Notes: generated from the sequence alone by a model not told the origin. A stretch of DNA of 64,000 nucleotides from Lentzea californiensis (GCF_024648825.1 NZ_JANBBE010000003.1:434001-498000), one strand, 5' to 3'; positions 14,488-23,608 are shown, counted from the first letter of the stretch. A program made the numbers and translations.

Positions 14488-16166
14488 GACGACTCGGTCC
14501 CCTTCTGCTTCTTGACCTTCGCGGCACCGATCACCGACGGGGGCAGGTTCTCACCGGGGACCTCGAACAGGTCGCCGCCCATGATGTAGCTGGCGGAACG
14601 GTGTTCCTTGTCCTCCTCGCCACGACCACCGGCTCCGGGAGCACCGCCCATCGGCGCGCCCGCGCCCATGCCGGCACCGGCCGCCGCGACGCCACCGGGA
14701 CCCATGCCCATCGGCATGCCGCCACGGCCTGCCTGGCCCTGGACACCGGCCGCGCCACCGGACTGCATCGCGCCACCACCGGCACCCGCGGTACCACCCG
14801 CGCCGCCGCCGAACGCGCCGCCACCGCCACCGCCGCCACCACCGCCGGGACCCATCTGCGGGGTGTACGGCATGGGGCCCTTCATGCCCGCGCCGCCGCC
14901 GGCGCCACCACCGGCACCGCCACCGCCGCCACCACCGGCGCCGCCGCCCGCGCCACCGGGACCGTTGTAACCGGGCGCCGTCGGCGTGTAGGGAGCGGGA
15001 CCACCCTTGATGTTCTGCGGGGTGTAGTTCGGGTTCGCGAGGTCGCGGCCGACGACCGGGGCCTTCGGGACGTTGCCGCCACCGGTGTTCGTCTTGCCGC
15101 CGGGACCCATCTGCGGCGTGTAGCCCGGCGCGGTCGGGGTGTAGGGCGCGGGACCGCCGCTGCCACCACTGCTGCCGCTGGTGTACGTGCTGCCGGGGTT
15201 GTAGCCCGGGGCGGTCGGCGTGTAGGCCGCCGCGGTGTTCGTGTTCGTGTTGCCCATCTGAGGCGTGTAGCTGCTGCCGCCACCCGCGCCGCCGCCACCG
15301 GGTCCCGCGTAGCCGGGAGCGGAAGGCGTGTAGGCCGCCGCGGCGGGCTGGTTCACGCCGCTGCCACCGCCTGCGCCGCCGTAGCCGCTGCCCGCGCCGC
15401 TGTTGGGCACGCCGCTGGTGCTGGAACCCTGCTGCTGGGCGAGCGGAGCAGCCGTCGCCGTGCCGGCACTCGCCGTCTGGGTGGACATGAGGCCGTCCAC
15501 ACCGTTGTTCAGTGCGACCGCGCCGGAGCGCGGCACCGCCATGACCGGTTCCTCGACCTTGCCGGTGTTCGGGTTGAACGGCGGCTTGAAGGCGGGCGTC
15601 GACGAGTCGATCTGCCGGGAGTTGTTCTCCATGTTGGTCATCACGCCGACCGCCTGGTCGTGCGCGGCGCGCGAGGCGGCGTTGGCGACCGCGATGTCGG
15701 CGGAGGCCAGCACGAAGGCGGGCGTGCCGGGCTGGGAGAGCGCGGCCGCGGCCTTGTTCCAGTCGAACTGGACGGGCTGGGGCATCTGCGCCCTGGCGGT
15801 CTCCATGACACGGCCCTGGTCGGCGACCTTGTTGCCGACCTCGACGGCCGTGCGCGCGGTCTCGTCGACCCAGGTTCCGAGCTTCTTCATCGCGGCGCGG
15901 GCTGCCTCGGCGGCGTCACCGGTCCACTTCGACTCGGACGAGGTGATGACCGAGTTGATGACTCGGGACGCCTCGGTCAGCTCGTTGCCGTACTTGCCCC
16001 ACTCGGAGCTGATCTGGCCGGCCTGACCGGGGTCGTTGTTGTTGTGCACCGCTGCGTACAGCTCTTGGTGCGATCGGGACGCCCAGTTCTGCGGGTCCGT
16101 GAGGACCGGGACGTTCTCGACTTCGCTCGGGTCGGTCTCGGGGGGCATGACCGGCTCGCCTCTCAC
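14484..16166 (-). CDS. PPE-like ESX substrate with P[AY]YTPTAPGY repeats
   Basis: The 560-residue protein has an N-terminal helical domain (residues 20-190) containing SSEWGKYGNEL and SKWTGDAAEAARAAM. The WTG turn and surrounding helices resemble PPE/WXG100 substrates. Residues about 250-530 are Gly/Pro/Ala-rich and carry repeats of [PA]YTP[TS]APGY alternating with TPQMG. The same nonapeptide occurs in the giant protein encoded three genes downstream. The C-terminus (EEDKEHRSASYIMGGDLFEVPGENLPPSVIGA) is non-repetitive and may be a recognition or partner-binding tail. Translation may start at the seventh codon (MPPETD). Coupling to EspG copy A supports an exported substrate. Confidence 0.87.
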   Translation of the reverse strand: MRGEPVMPPETDPSEVENVPVLTDPQNWASRSHQELYAAVHNNNDPGQAGQISSEWGKYGNELTEASRVINSVITSSESKWTGDAAEAARAAMKKLGTWVDETARTAVEVGNKVADQGRVMETARAQMPQPVQFDWNKAAAALSQPGTPAFVLASADIAVANAASRAAHDQAVGVMTNMENNSRQIDSSTPAFKPPFNPNTGKVEEPVMAVPRSGAVALNNGVDGLMSTQTASAGTATAAPLAQQQGSSTSGVPNSGAGSGYGGAGGGSGVNQPAAAAYTPSAPGYAGPGGGGAGGGSSYTPQMGNTNTNTAAAYTPTAPGYNPGSTYTSGSSGGSGGPAPYTPTAPGYTPQMGPGGKTNTGGGNVPKAPVVGRDLANPNYTPQNIKGGPAPYTPTAPGYNGPGGAGGGAGGGGGGGAGGGAGGGAGMKGPMPYTPQMGPGGGGGGGGGGAFGGGAGGTAGAGGGAMQSGGAAGVQGQAGRGGMPMGMGPGGVAAAGAGMGAGAPMGGAPGAGGRGEEDKEHRSASYIMGGDLFEVPGENLPPSVIGAAKVKKQKGTESS

Positions 16167-16191
16167 TCCGTTGGATCAGCTGGCCTCGAGA

Positions 16192-16572
16192 TCAGCTGTT
16201 ACCCATGTGCTTCTTCAGTTCGGCCTGCTGGTCCTCGTCGAGCCGGGTGAAGTTGCCGACCGCCTCGACGATCGAGTTCTTCGTCTGCTCCAGAACCGTG
16301 CGGTACGCGGTCATGACACTGACGAACGAGTACTGCTCACCCTCGGCACGATGGGTGAACTTGTCGCGCATCTTGTCGCCGACGGGGTTCGCTCCGAGCG
16401 GCGCCGGACGCGCGATGCTCGAGTTGGCACGTTCGATCCAGGAGTCGACCTGGTCGATCTGGGCCTGGAACTGCTTGCGTAGTTCCTCGCCCGCGTCCGG
16501 GTCGATCTGCACCTGACCCGAGCTGACGGTGTCCCCGAGCGGGACAGCGTCTTTGTCACCGACGATGTACAT
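16192..16572 (-). CDS. Small helical ESX-type protein, first gene of the cluster
   Basis: The protein has about 126 residues when started at the ATG giving MYIVGDKDAVPLG; an in-frame TTG at 16602 would add ten residues. It is predicted helical (residues 35-126: EELRKQFQAQIDQVDSW, then TAYRTVLEQTKNSIVEAVGNF) and has no signal peptide, like PE or WXG100 partners. It lies 25 bp upstream of the PPE-like gene and is the promoter-proximal gene of the operon, the usual place for a PE-like partner. No PE motif or WxG is present, so the assignment rests on size, helix content and position. Confidence 0.75.
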   Translation of the reverse strand: MYIVGDKDAVPLGDTVSSGQVQIDPDAGEELRKQFQAQIDQVDSWIERANSSIARPAPLGANPVGDKMRDKFTHRAEGEQYSFVSVMTAYRTVLEQTKNSIVEAVGNFTRLDEDQQAELKKHMGNS

Positions 16573-16995
16573 GCGGGCAGTATCGGGTGTCTTTTGGCTC
16601 AATGCTCACTTTGCGGCGTGCGAGTTACCAATTGAGACCGGGCTTCACAATGCGTTGCCGCGGACCGAAACGGGCCACTAACAGGTGAACATGGTGTAAC
16701 GGCCGTGATCGTTTGCGCTGGTTGTGGGAGCGCTCTCGGTGCGCTGCCCGTTCGGGCTCTCGATCTCTGTTCACATCCCTGGAACGGCCCTTGACGCGGG
16801 GCTGTTGTGACCCAAATCACATGGGCCATTAACCGGGATTTAGGGCTCTCTTGAGGTCCGTCACCAGCTGGTTCGGCGTTCACCGGATCGGCTGAATCGT
16901 CGGACCCGCACAAGAGCACGGGCGCACTCCGGAGAGTACGCCCGTCTTGCCCGTTTCGGATCATTGTTGTGCGCTGCGACGCACCGCGTTCGCCT
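16573..16995. promoter_or_regulatory. Upstream region of the ESX-like operon
   Basis: This stretch of about 420 bp has no gene. It contains TTGAGAC at 16632, a TTCACAAT at 16644, an AGCGCT palindrome (GGGAGCGCTCTC, 16726-16737), GTTCACA at 16769 and a CRP/GlxR-like palindrome at 16806-16821. The same elements recur upstream of EspG copy B with matching spacing, so it is best read as the promoter/operator region for the minus-strand operon. Confidence 0.6.
16806..16821. promoter_or_regulatory. CRP/GlxR-like operator upstream of the ESX operon
   Basis: TGTGACCCAAATCACA has perfect TGTGA/TCACA half-sites with a 6-bp spacer, matching the CRP/GlxR consensus arrangement. It lies 234 bp upstream of the ATG at 16572. 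Binding of a cAMP-dependent regulator is an inference; no such regulator is in the window. Confidence 0.65.
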
Positions 16996-17757
16996 TCAGG
17001 CCAGCACCGCGTCGATCCGCGTCGCGATCCGGTCGTTGTCGGTGGGCGACAGGCTGAGCCAGCCGTCGGAGCGGACCATCAGGTACCGGCCCTGGTGGGT
17101 GTCGAACCAGTTGATCACCACGTCGGCGCGGTGTCGCCCGTGCGTGACGCCGAACTGGCCGCCCGCGACCCGGTTCTGCGCCAGCTCGTCCATCTGGCGC
17201 GCGTCCTGCGCGGACAGCCCGGCCTTCAGCAACGCCTCGCGGTCGTCGAGCTCCTCGTCGGCCGCGCCCCACGGGTCCTCGGAGTCCTCCTCCTGCTCGG
17301 CCTCCTGCAGTGCGACTGCCTGCTGCAACGTCTCCAGCCGCACGGACAGCGCGCTGCCGGGGCCCGCCACACCCTCGGGCAGCACGCGGACGATCTCGCG
17401 GGCGAGCGAGGTGGCCCTGATCTCCGAGAGGCCGACGTTCTCGCCGTCGATGACGGCGAGAACGGCCTGGTCGCCGCTGGACGCGGCCAGCGCCCGCACC
17501 GTCCGGTCGAGCCCGGCGACGGCGTCCACGGACACCTCGTGGTCGCCGAGCACCCGCAGCAGGTCCTCCAGCCGCACGTCGTCGGCGATGCCGCGCCGGC
17601 GCAGGCCGGCGATGGTCCTGTCCTGCAGGGCCTTCACGTCCTGCTCGGTCGCTCCTTCGCTGGGCACGTCGAGCGGGTACGGCATTCTGCCGAGCCGCAG
17701 CGTCTGCCACAGCACCTCGAACTCGCGGGTCGACAGCAAGTACTCGGGCGTGATCAC
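16996..17757 (-). CDS. EspG-like ESX secretion-associated chaperone (copy B)
   Basis: The 253-residue protein (GTG start, MITPEYLLSTREFEVLW) is a close paralogue of copy A along its whole length. Shared blocks include LRLGR[MV]PYPLDVP, VSVDAVAGLDRTVRALA, RVAGGQFGVT and a nearly identical C-terminus. The acidic linker near residues 155-172 is the main difference. Unlike copy A it is a single gene without an adjacent PPE-like client, though its upstream DNA matches that of the ESX operon. It probably serves the same secretion system or gives the chaperone a second dose; specialisation for another client cannot be excluded. Confidence 0.9.
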   Translation of the reverse strand: MITPEYLLSTREFEVLWQTLRLGRMPYPLDVPSEGATEQDVKALQDRTIAGLRRRGIADDVRLEDLLRVLGDHEVSVDAVAGLDRTVRALAASSGDQAVLAVIDGENVGLSEIRATSLAREIVRVLPEGVAGPGSALSVRLETLQQAVALQEAEQEEDSEDPWGAADEELDDREALLKAGLSAQDARQMDELAQNRVAGGQFGVTHGRHRADVVINWFDTHQGRYLMVRSDGWLSLSPTDNDRIATRIDAVLA

Positions 17758-18139
17758 GAGTGCTCGGAACCTTTCTGCTCTGCCTGCTTTGCGCGCAGTA
17801 TCGAGCAGAATTGGGGCATCCGTTCACCATTGAGCGATTACGCACCCGGTTGAGACGAATGTTCACAATCTGTCGTGGTCCGGGGAATCGGGCAGGTTCC
17901 GGGCGGGCGCCGACGGCGTGAACGCTTGTTTCCCCAGGTTCCGAGAGCGCTTTCAGCACGTGAACAGGGCAGACGCGCGGCGCCCGTTCACACGCCCGCG
18001 CCGGCCGGATCTGCCGGAGTGCTGTGACCCAAATCACTTGGGGTGCGCGACACGTAGTTTCCTCGATAACTTCAGTGTCGACCAAAAAAACTGGTTCCGG
18101 CGTTCGGCAAGGCACCCACGCGGATGTGAAGATCAGCGG
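17758..18139. promoter_or_regulatory. Upstream region of espG copy B and the MFS gene
   Basis: About 380 bp without a supported gene. It contains TTGAGAC (17850), TTCACAAT (17862), GAGAGCGCTTTC (17943-17954), GTTCACA (17986) and a CRP/GlxR-like site (18023-18038), in the same order and nearly the same spacing as the region at 16573-16995. It must also hold the MFS promoter on the plus strand. Confidence 0.6.
18023..18038. promoter_or_regulatory. CRP/GlxR-like operator upstream of espG copy B
   Basis: TGTGACCCAAATCACT differs from the site at 16806-16821 only in the last base. It is 77 bp from the AGCGCT palindrome, exactly as in the other copy. It lies 266 bp upstream of espG copy B and 102 bp upstream of the MFS start, so it could serve either gene. 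Confidence 0.6.
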
Positions 18140-19720
18140 GTGACCGTCTCCTCGTGGGCACCCCTGCGCCGCAAGGCGTTCCGTGCGCTGTGGCTCGCCC
18201 AGTTCGCCTCCAACATCGGCACGTGGGCGCAGACCGTCGGCGCTCAATGGCTCATGGGTGACCTCGGCGGCAGCGCCCTGCAGGTCGCGCTCGTCCAGAC
18301 CGCCACGACGCTGCCGGTGTTCCTGCTCGTGGTGCCGTCCGGGGCGCTGGGCGACATCCTCGACCGGCGCCAGGTGCTGATCACCGGTCAGGCGTTGATG
18401 CTGGCGGGCGCGGGCGGGCTGATGCTGCTCGCGGGCACCGGCAGGGCCACACCGGCGAGCCTGCTGGGGCTGCTCGCGCTGATGGCGATCGGGCAGGCGT
18501 TGTCGATGCCGTCGTTCCAGGCGATCCAGCCGGAACTGGTGTCTCGCGAGGAGATCCCGCAGGCCGCGCTGCTCAACGGCGTCAACATGAACGTCGGGCG
18601 CGCCATCGGGCCCGCGCTCGGCGGGTTGCTGATCGCGCTGGCGGGGCCGGAGGCGACGTTCGCCTTCAACACGGTGAGCTTCTTCGGCGTGCTGATCGTG
18701 CTCACGCGGTGGAAGCGGCCGTCGGACCACCGGCCGCTCGGCGCGGAGCACATCACGACCGCGATGCGGACGGGCGCGCGGTACGTGGCCAGTTCGCCGC
18801 TGTTCCGGCGCGTGCTCACGCGGCTGATGTTGTTCATCGTGTTCGGCAGCGGGTTGTGGGCGCTGCTGCCGGCGATCGCGCGCGGGCCGTTGCGGCTCGA
18901 CGCCAGCGGGTACGGCGTGTTGCTCGGCAGCGTCGGGGCGGGGGCGATCGGCGGCGCGTTCGTGGTGCCGAAACTGTTGCGGCGCATGAGCAAGAACCGG
19001 ATGGTCCTGATCGCGACGTTCGTCTACGCGGGAGCGACGAGCACGGCGGTGCTGACGCAGAGCTTCGCGCTGGTGATCGTGGCGATGCTGCTGACGGGGG
19101 CCTGCTGGATCGCCACCCTGTCGACGTTCAACGCCACCGCGCAGGTCCTGCTGCCCGCGTGGACACGGGCGCGGGCGCTGGCCTACTACCAGCTGATCCT
19201 CATGGGCGGGCAGGCGCTGGGCGCGGTCGTGTGGGGTGCCATCGCGGACGCGTACAGCCTGCAGGTGGCCATGATCGTGCCCGCGGTGGCGATGGTCGTG
19301 CTGGCGCTCGCGGCGACCAGGTGGCTGCCGCTGAACGACCGGCCGCTCGACGTCAGCCCCGCCACGTACTGGGAGGAGCCACCGGAGATCACCGACACCG
19401 CCGCCGGCCCCGTCCTCGTCACCGTGGAGTGGCCCGTGGCGCCGGAGAACGAGGACGCGTTCATCGACGCCATGCAGCGCGTCGGCAGGGCCCGCAGGCG
19501 CACCGGGGCGACGATGTGGGGGTTGTTCCGGGACACCGAGCAACCCGAGACGTTCCTGGAGACCTTCACCGTGGCGACGTGGCAGGAGCACCTGCGCCAG
19601 CACGTCGAACGCGGCACCGTCGTGGACCAGCAGAACCAGGACACGGCACGGGCGCTGGCCAAGGGACCCGCGCACGTGCGGCACCTGCTGTTCGCCGAGC
19701 CGGCGAAGCCGGACCAGTGA
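18140..19720 (+). CDS. MFS transporter of the MFS_3 (transmembrane secretion effector) type
   Basis: The protein has about 526 residues from the GTG at 18140 (VTVSSWAPLRRKAFRALWLAQF). An upstream ATG at 17918 would add 74 residues without membrane character and would run through the operator-like region. About ten to twelve hydrophobic helices fill residues 15-400; the loop GALGDILDRRQVL matches the MFS A-motif region. The C-terminal 100 residues (VLVTVEWPVAPENEDAFIDAM onward) look like a dimeric alpha/beta-barrel (ABM-like) domain, the standard architecture of this family, which exports small molecules such as siderophores or drugs. The substrate is unknown. It is transcribed away from espG copy B. 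Confidence 0.85.
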   Translation: MTVSSWAPLRRKAFRALWLAQFASNIGTWAQTVGAQWLMGDLGGSALQVALVQTATTLPVFLLVVPSGALGDILDRRQVLITGQALMLAGAGGLMLLAGTGRATPASLLGLLALMAIGQALSMPSFQAIQPELVSREEIPQAALLNGVNMNVGRAIGPALGGLLIALAGPEATFAFNTVSFFGVLIVLTRWKRPSDHRPLGAEHITTAMRTGARYVASSPLFRRVLTRLMLFIVFGSGLWALLPAIARGPLRLDASGYGVLLGSVGAGAIGGAFVVPKLLRRMSKNRMVLIATFVYAGATSTAVLTQSFALVIVAMLLTGACWIATLSTFNATAQVLLPAWTRARALAYYQLILMGGQALGAVVWGAIADAYSLQVAMIVPAVAMVVLALAATRWLPLNDRPLDVSPATYWEEPPEITDTAAGPVLVTVEWPVAPENEDAFIDAMQRVGRARRRTGATMWGLFRDTEQPETFLETFTVATWQEHLRQHVERGTVVDQQNQDTARALAKGPAHVRHLLFAEPAKPDQ

Positions 19721-19818
19721 GCTCTTCCATAGCAGCGCGCTATGAGCGGAAGGGATGATTCCGAGGCGGCGGCCGGTGTGACGCTCGGGGGCACCTCGAA
19801 CCCTGCGGAGGAACCCCG

Positions 19819-21168
19819 ATGAGATCACTCGCCCTGGTCATTGCCCTGCTGGCCGGGTTGCCGGCCCCTGCCGCGGCGCAGGCCGCCGCGGCAGGCGCGC
19901 CGAACAGCCCGCTGTTACCGCCCGCCGTCGCCAGGACCATCCTGCACGCCGGGCCCGACTCGACGATCTACACCGCCGCCGTCGCCGACTACCCGGCCGA
20001 GCTGCGCGCGTTGACCCGCCTGCTCGACACTTACACCAGCGCCGACGACGCGGCCGTGCACGCCGGCATGCTGCTGCTTTACTACAGCCACGCCCAGCCG
20101 GAGTTCCTCGCCGCGGTGCGCGCCGAGCCGGAGGTCCTGCGGGCGCTGCGCCGGTTCGTGGTGGGGCACCTGGACCTGTTCGGCACCGACCGCCAGTACC
20201 TCGTCCAGAACGCGACCCGCGAGCTGGGCAGGTTCTTGCAGCACGAGGACATCGCGCCGCGCGTGCGGCCGTTGCTCGCGGACATGGCTTCGCGCGGTGA
20301 CGTCGTCGGCCGGCTCGCCCCGCTGTGGGTGGGCGTCGCGGAGATGGCCGACTGGTACGACAAGGCGAACTGCCGCCGGTACGGCACGTGCGATTTCCGC
20401 GCCCAGATCGACCGCCGCGTCCTGACCGTCCGGCACACCTGCAATGCCACGCTGAAGATCCGCGCCCAGCAGCTCACCAGCACCCAGCTGCGCCAGACCT
20501 GCGCGTCGCTCGCCGGGCAGGACGCGGTGTTCCACCGGGTCGTGCGCGATCCGGGACCCGTTGCCGGTGACCAGAACACGTCACTCGAGGTCGTCGTCTT
20601 CAACACCGGCGACGACTACCGGACGTACGCCGGGGTGCTGTTCGACATCTCCACGAACAACGGCGGCATGTACCTCGAAGGCGACCCGGCGCTGAACCAG
20701 GCCCGGTTCATCGCGCACGAGGCCGACTGGCTGCCCACGTTCGCGATCTGGAACCTCAACCACGAATACACCCACTACCTCGACGGCCGGTTCGACCTGC
20801 ACGGCGACTTCGAGGAGAACATGACCACGCCGACGGTGTGGTGGATCGAGGGCTTCGCCGAGCACCTCTCGTACAGCTACCGGGGCGAGACCTACACCGC
20901 CGCGCTGGCCGAGGCGAAGAACCGGACGTACGCGCTGAGCACGCTGTTCGGCACCACCTACGACCACGACGCCAAACGGGTCTACAACTGGGGTTACCTG
21001 GCCGTCAGGTACCTCGTGGAGAAGCACCCGGCCGACGTCGCGGCGGTGCTGGCGGACTACCGGGCAGGGGACTGGGCGGGCGCCCGGGACCACCTGACGC
21101 GGGTGATCGGCGACCGCTACGACGCCGACTGGTACACGTGGCTCGGCTCGCTGTCGGCCGCGAACTGA
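19819..21168 (+). CDS. Secreted M9-family collagenase-like metallopeptidase
   Basis: The 449-residue protein has an N-terminal signal peptide (MRSLALVIALLAGLPAPAAA). Residues 30-260 correspond to the helical activator region of M9 collagenases. Residues 265-449 form the peptidase domain with zinc motif HEYTH at 315-319 and the third ligand Glu344 in WWIEGFAEH. M9 enzymes are extracellular gluzincins that degrade collagen or other proteins. No C-terminal PKD or collagen-binding domain is present, so this is a short form. The gene stands alone between the MFS gene and the convergent lysR gene. Confidence 0.93.
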   Translation: MRSLALVIALLAGLPAPAAAQAAAAGAPNSPLLPPAVARTILHAGPDSTIYTAAVADYPAELRALTRLLDTYTSADDAAVHAGMLLLYYSHAQPEFLAAVRAEPEVLRALRRFVVGHLDLFGTDRQYLVQNATRELGRFLQHEDIAPRVRPLLADMASRGDVVGRLAPLWVGVAEMADWYDKANCRRYGTCDFRAQIDRRVLTVRHTCNATLKIRAQQLTSTQLRQTCASLAGQDAVFHRVVRDPGPVAGDQNTSLEVVVFNTGDDYRTYAGVLFDISTNNGGMYLEGDPALNQARFIAHEADWLPTFAIWNLNHEYTHYLDGRFDLHGDFEENMTTPTVWWIEGFAEHLSYSYRGETYTAALAEAKNRTYALSTLFGTTYDHDAKRVYNWGYLAVRYLVEKHPADVAAVLADYRAGDWAGARDHLTRVIGDRYDADWYTWLGSLSAAN

Positions 21169-21178
21169 GCCGCGCCGA

Positions 21179-22123
21179 TCAGCCGGACGCGGTGAGGGCC
21201 GCGCCCCGTTCCTCCCACCAGGGCCGGAACACCGGGCTGGCGAGCGCCTGGTCCGAATAGGCACCGAGCACCTCGGCGAACACGCGGCTGGCCTGACTCC
21301 AGGTCAGCCGCTCCCGCCGCCACGCGAACACCAGCCGCATCCGCATCGGCGCCCCCGCCAGCGGCCGCACCGCCACACCGGGTCCGCCCTGCGACGTCGG
21401 CTCGACCAGCTGCACCGCCTTGCCCGCCGCGATCAGCTGACGGCCCGCACCGCTTGGCATCTCGAACCGGATCCGCGGCACGAACCCCACGGCCCGGCAG
21501 GCCGCGCGCAACGACGTCAACGAGCCGTCCTCGGCACCGGGCGGCCCCACCCACGACTCCCCGGCCAGGTCGGCCAGCTCCACCTCTGTCTTCGAAGCAA
21601 GCCGGTGAGCAGCGGGAATGGCGATGTACACCGGTACCCACGGCACGACGACCCGCTGCGCCACCCCGCGCGGCAGTCCCAGGTCGGCGTCCTCGTCCAC
21701 CGCGATCACCGCCGCGTCGAGGTGGCCGTTCGCCAGTGCCAGCGCCAGCCCGGTCGAGGACGGGTCGACCACGAGCGTGATGTCCGTGAGCACCTCCTCC
21801 AGCCGGGTGTACAGCGAGGCGACGCACTCCATGTGCACCGAGCCGAGACGAGACGGTCCGTCTCGCTGGGTCATGTCCGAGCCGAACGCGTCCAGCTCGA
21901 CCAGCAGCAACCGGGCCCGTTGCAGCATCTGCGCGCCCAGCGCCGTGGGTTCGGCGCCGGCGCGGCCGCGGTCGAAGAGCTTGCCGCCGACCAGGCGTTC
22001 CACCCGCTGCAGCAGGGTGGTGAGCGAGGGCTGGGAGATGCCGAGCTGCGTGGCCGCGCGCGACAGGCTGCCCGCGTCGCCGATGGCGCAGATCGCCCGC
22101 AGGTGCCGGATCTCCAGTTCCAT
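21179..22123 (-). CDS. LysR-family transcriptional regulator
   Basis: The 314-residue protein has an N-terminal winged helix-turn-helix (residues 1-60, GSLSRAATQLGISQPSLTTLLQRVE) and a periplasmic-binding-protein-like effector domain (about 90-295). LysR proteins usually regulate a divergent neighbour in response to a small effector. The M24 peptidase gene diverges from it across about 108 bp and is the natural target. It converges with the collagenase gene, with 10 bp between the stops. Confidence 0.93.
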   Translation of the reverse strand: MELEIRHLRAICAIGDAGSLSRAATQLGISQPSLTTLLQRVERLVGGKLFDRGRAGAEPTALGAQMLQRARLLLVELDAFGSDMTQRDGPSRLGSVHMECVASLYTRLEEVLTDITLVVDPSSTGLALALANGHLDAAVIAVDEDADLGLPRGVAQRVVVPWVPVYIAIPAAHRLASKTEVELADLAGESWVGPPGAEDGSLTSLRAACRAVGFVPRIRFEMPSGAGRQLIAAGKAVQLVEPTSQGGPGVAVRPLAGAPMRMRLVFAWRRERLTWSQASRVFAEVLGAYSDQALASPVFRPWWEERGAALTASG

Positions 22124-22231
22124 AGCCTGAGGCTATCCCCGATCCGGATTGGCGAGACCCCTCCGAGAGGAGGGAGGGTGGCAGGAAGGACCACTCTGAG
22201 AGGACGCGAATTGGCTCGGACACGCCGCGAC

Positions 22232-23608
22232 ATGGCGAAACTGGTGGACGCGGACGGTTTCCGCTCGTACATCCGCGACGGCTGGGGTGACTGGGACAGT
22301 GCCGTCGACCTGCCCCAGGGCACCGCGGAGGCGGCCGCCGCCCACCGCGCCAGGCTCGTGCAGGCGCTGCCCGGCAAGCGGATCGCGCTGGCCGCCGGGC
22401 GCGCGCACGTCCGGTCCAACGACACGTTCCACGAGTTCCGCGCCGACAGCGACTTCGTGTGGTTGACCGGCTGCCAGGTCGAGGGCGCGGTGCTGGTGCT
22501 GACCGGCGACGACGCCACGCTGTTCGTACCGGTGCCGAGCGAGACCCACAGCGTCGACTTCTTCGGCGACGCCGACCGCAGCCCGTTCTGGATCGGCGCC
22601 GCAGCCGGCCCGAAGGAGTGGGGACAGGCGCTCGGCATCACGGCCCGTCCGATCGAGGACCTCGCGAACGCCCTGCGCGGCCGCCACCCGGAGACGCTCG
22701 TCGCCAAGGGCGTCGACCCGCTGCTCGACGCGCTGAGCGGTTCGCACAGCGACGAGCTGCGCACCGTGCTCGCCGAGCTGCGCCGGATCAAGGACGACTG
22801 GGAGGTCGACCAGCTCCGCCAGGCCGTCGACGCGTCGGTCAAGGGCTTCGCCGACGTCGCCATGGAGCTCGGCCAGGCCGTGCGCGGCGGAGGAGAGCGC
22901 TGGCTGCAGGGCACGTTCGACCGCCGTGCCCGCACCGAGGGCAAGGGCCCCGGCTACACCTCGATCGTCGCCGCCGGCCCGCACGCCCCGGTCCTGCACT
23001 GGACGCGCTGCGACGGCCGCGTGGACGAAGCCGACCTGCTGCTGCTCGACGCCGGTGTCGAGATGAACTCCCTCTACACCGCCGACGTCACCCGGACGTT
23101 CCCGGTCAGCGGTGAGTTCAGCGCGCCGCAGCGCCAGGTGTACGACCTCGTGCTGAAGTCGCACGTCGCCGCGCTCGCGGAAGTGCGGCCGGGCAACGAC
23201 TACAGCGCGTTCCACCACACGGCGATGCGCGTGCTCGCCGAGGGTCTGCACGACTGGGGCCTGCTGCCGGTCAGCGTCGACAAGGCGCTCGACCCGTCCG
23301 GCCAGCACCACCGCCGCTACATCGTCTGCGGCACCGGGCACTTCCTCGGGCTCGACGTGCACGACTGCGCCGACGCCCGCCAGGAGACCTACCAGCAGGG
23401 CATCCTGGAACGCGGCATGGCGCTCACGGTCGAACCCGGCCTGTACTTCCACCCGAACGACGAGACGCTGCCGCCGGAGCTGCGCGGCATCGGCGTGCGC
23501 ATCGAGGACGACCTGGTCGTCACCTCGACCGGCGCGGACGTCCTGTCCGACTCGCTGCCGATCGAGGCCGACGACGTCGCCGCGTGGGTGCGCAAGCAGC
23601 GCTCCTGA
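22232..23608 (+). CDS. M24-family aminopeptidase (Xaa-Pro aminopeptidase type)
   Basis: The 458-residue protein starts at ATG 22232 (MAKLVDADGFRSYIRDGW). Residues 1-190 are the creatinase/prolidase N-terminal domain with HEFRADSDFVWLTG. Residues 200-450 are the pita-bread metallopeptidase fold with metal-ligand motifs LLLDAGVEMNSLYTADVTRTFPV, CGTGHFLGLDVHD, and late Glu residues in LTVEPGLYF and GVRIEDDLVV. It removes N-terminal residues preceding proline in the cytosol, using two metal ions. The gene is divergent from lysR and followed by a strong hairpin. Confidence 0.93.
   Translation: MAKLVDADGFRSYIRDGWGDWDSAVDLPQGTAEAAAAHRARLVQALPGKRIALAAGRAHVRSNDTFHEFRADSDFVWLTGCQVEGAVLVLTGDDATLFVPVPSETHSVDFFGDADRSPFWIGAAAGPKEWGQALGITARPIEDLANALRGRHPETLVAKGVDPLLDALSGSHSDELRTVLAELRRIKDDWEVDQLRQAVDASVKGFADVAMELGQAVRGGGERWLQGTFDRRARTEGKGPGYTSIVAAGPHAPVLHWTRCDGRVDEADLLLLDAGVEMNSLYTADVTRTFPVSGEFSAPQRQVYDLVLKSHVAALAEVRPGNDYSAFHHTAMRVLAEGLHDWGLLPVSVDKALDPSGQHHRRYIVCGTGHFLGLDVHDCADARQETYQQGILERGMALTVEPGLYFHPNDETLPPELRGIGVRIEDDLVVTSTGADVLSDSLPIEADDVAAWVRKQRS

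Noticed and set aside
1..17757. Complete type VII secretion system
   Set aside because: No EccB, EccC, EccD, EccE or MycP gene is present; only substrates, chaperones and associated proteins are seen.
19728..19744. Hairpin CATAGC-N5-GCTATG after the MFS gene as terminator
   Set aside because: Only six base pairs with A/T and no T-run; too weak to call.
16961..19828. 955-codon minus-strand frame
   Set aside because: It crosses the espG copy B gene in another frame and lies antisense to the MFS gene; composition is Arg-rich with no domain.
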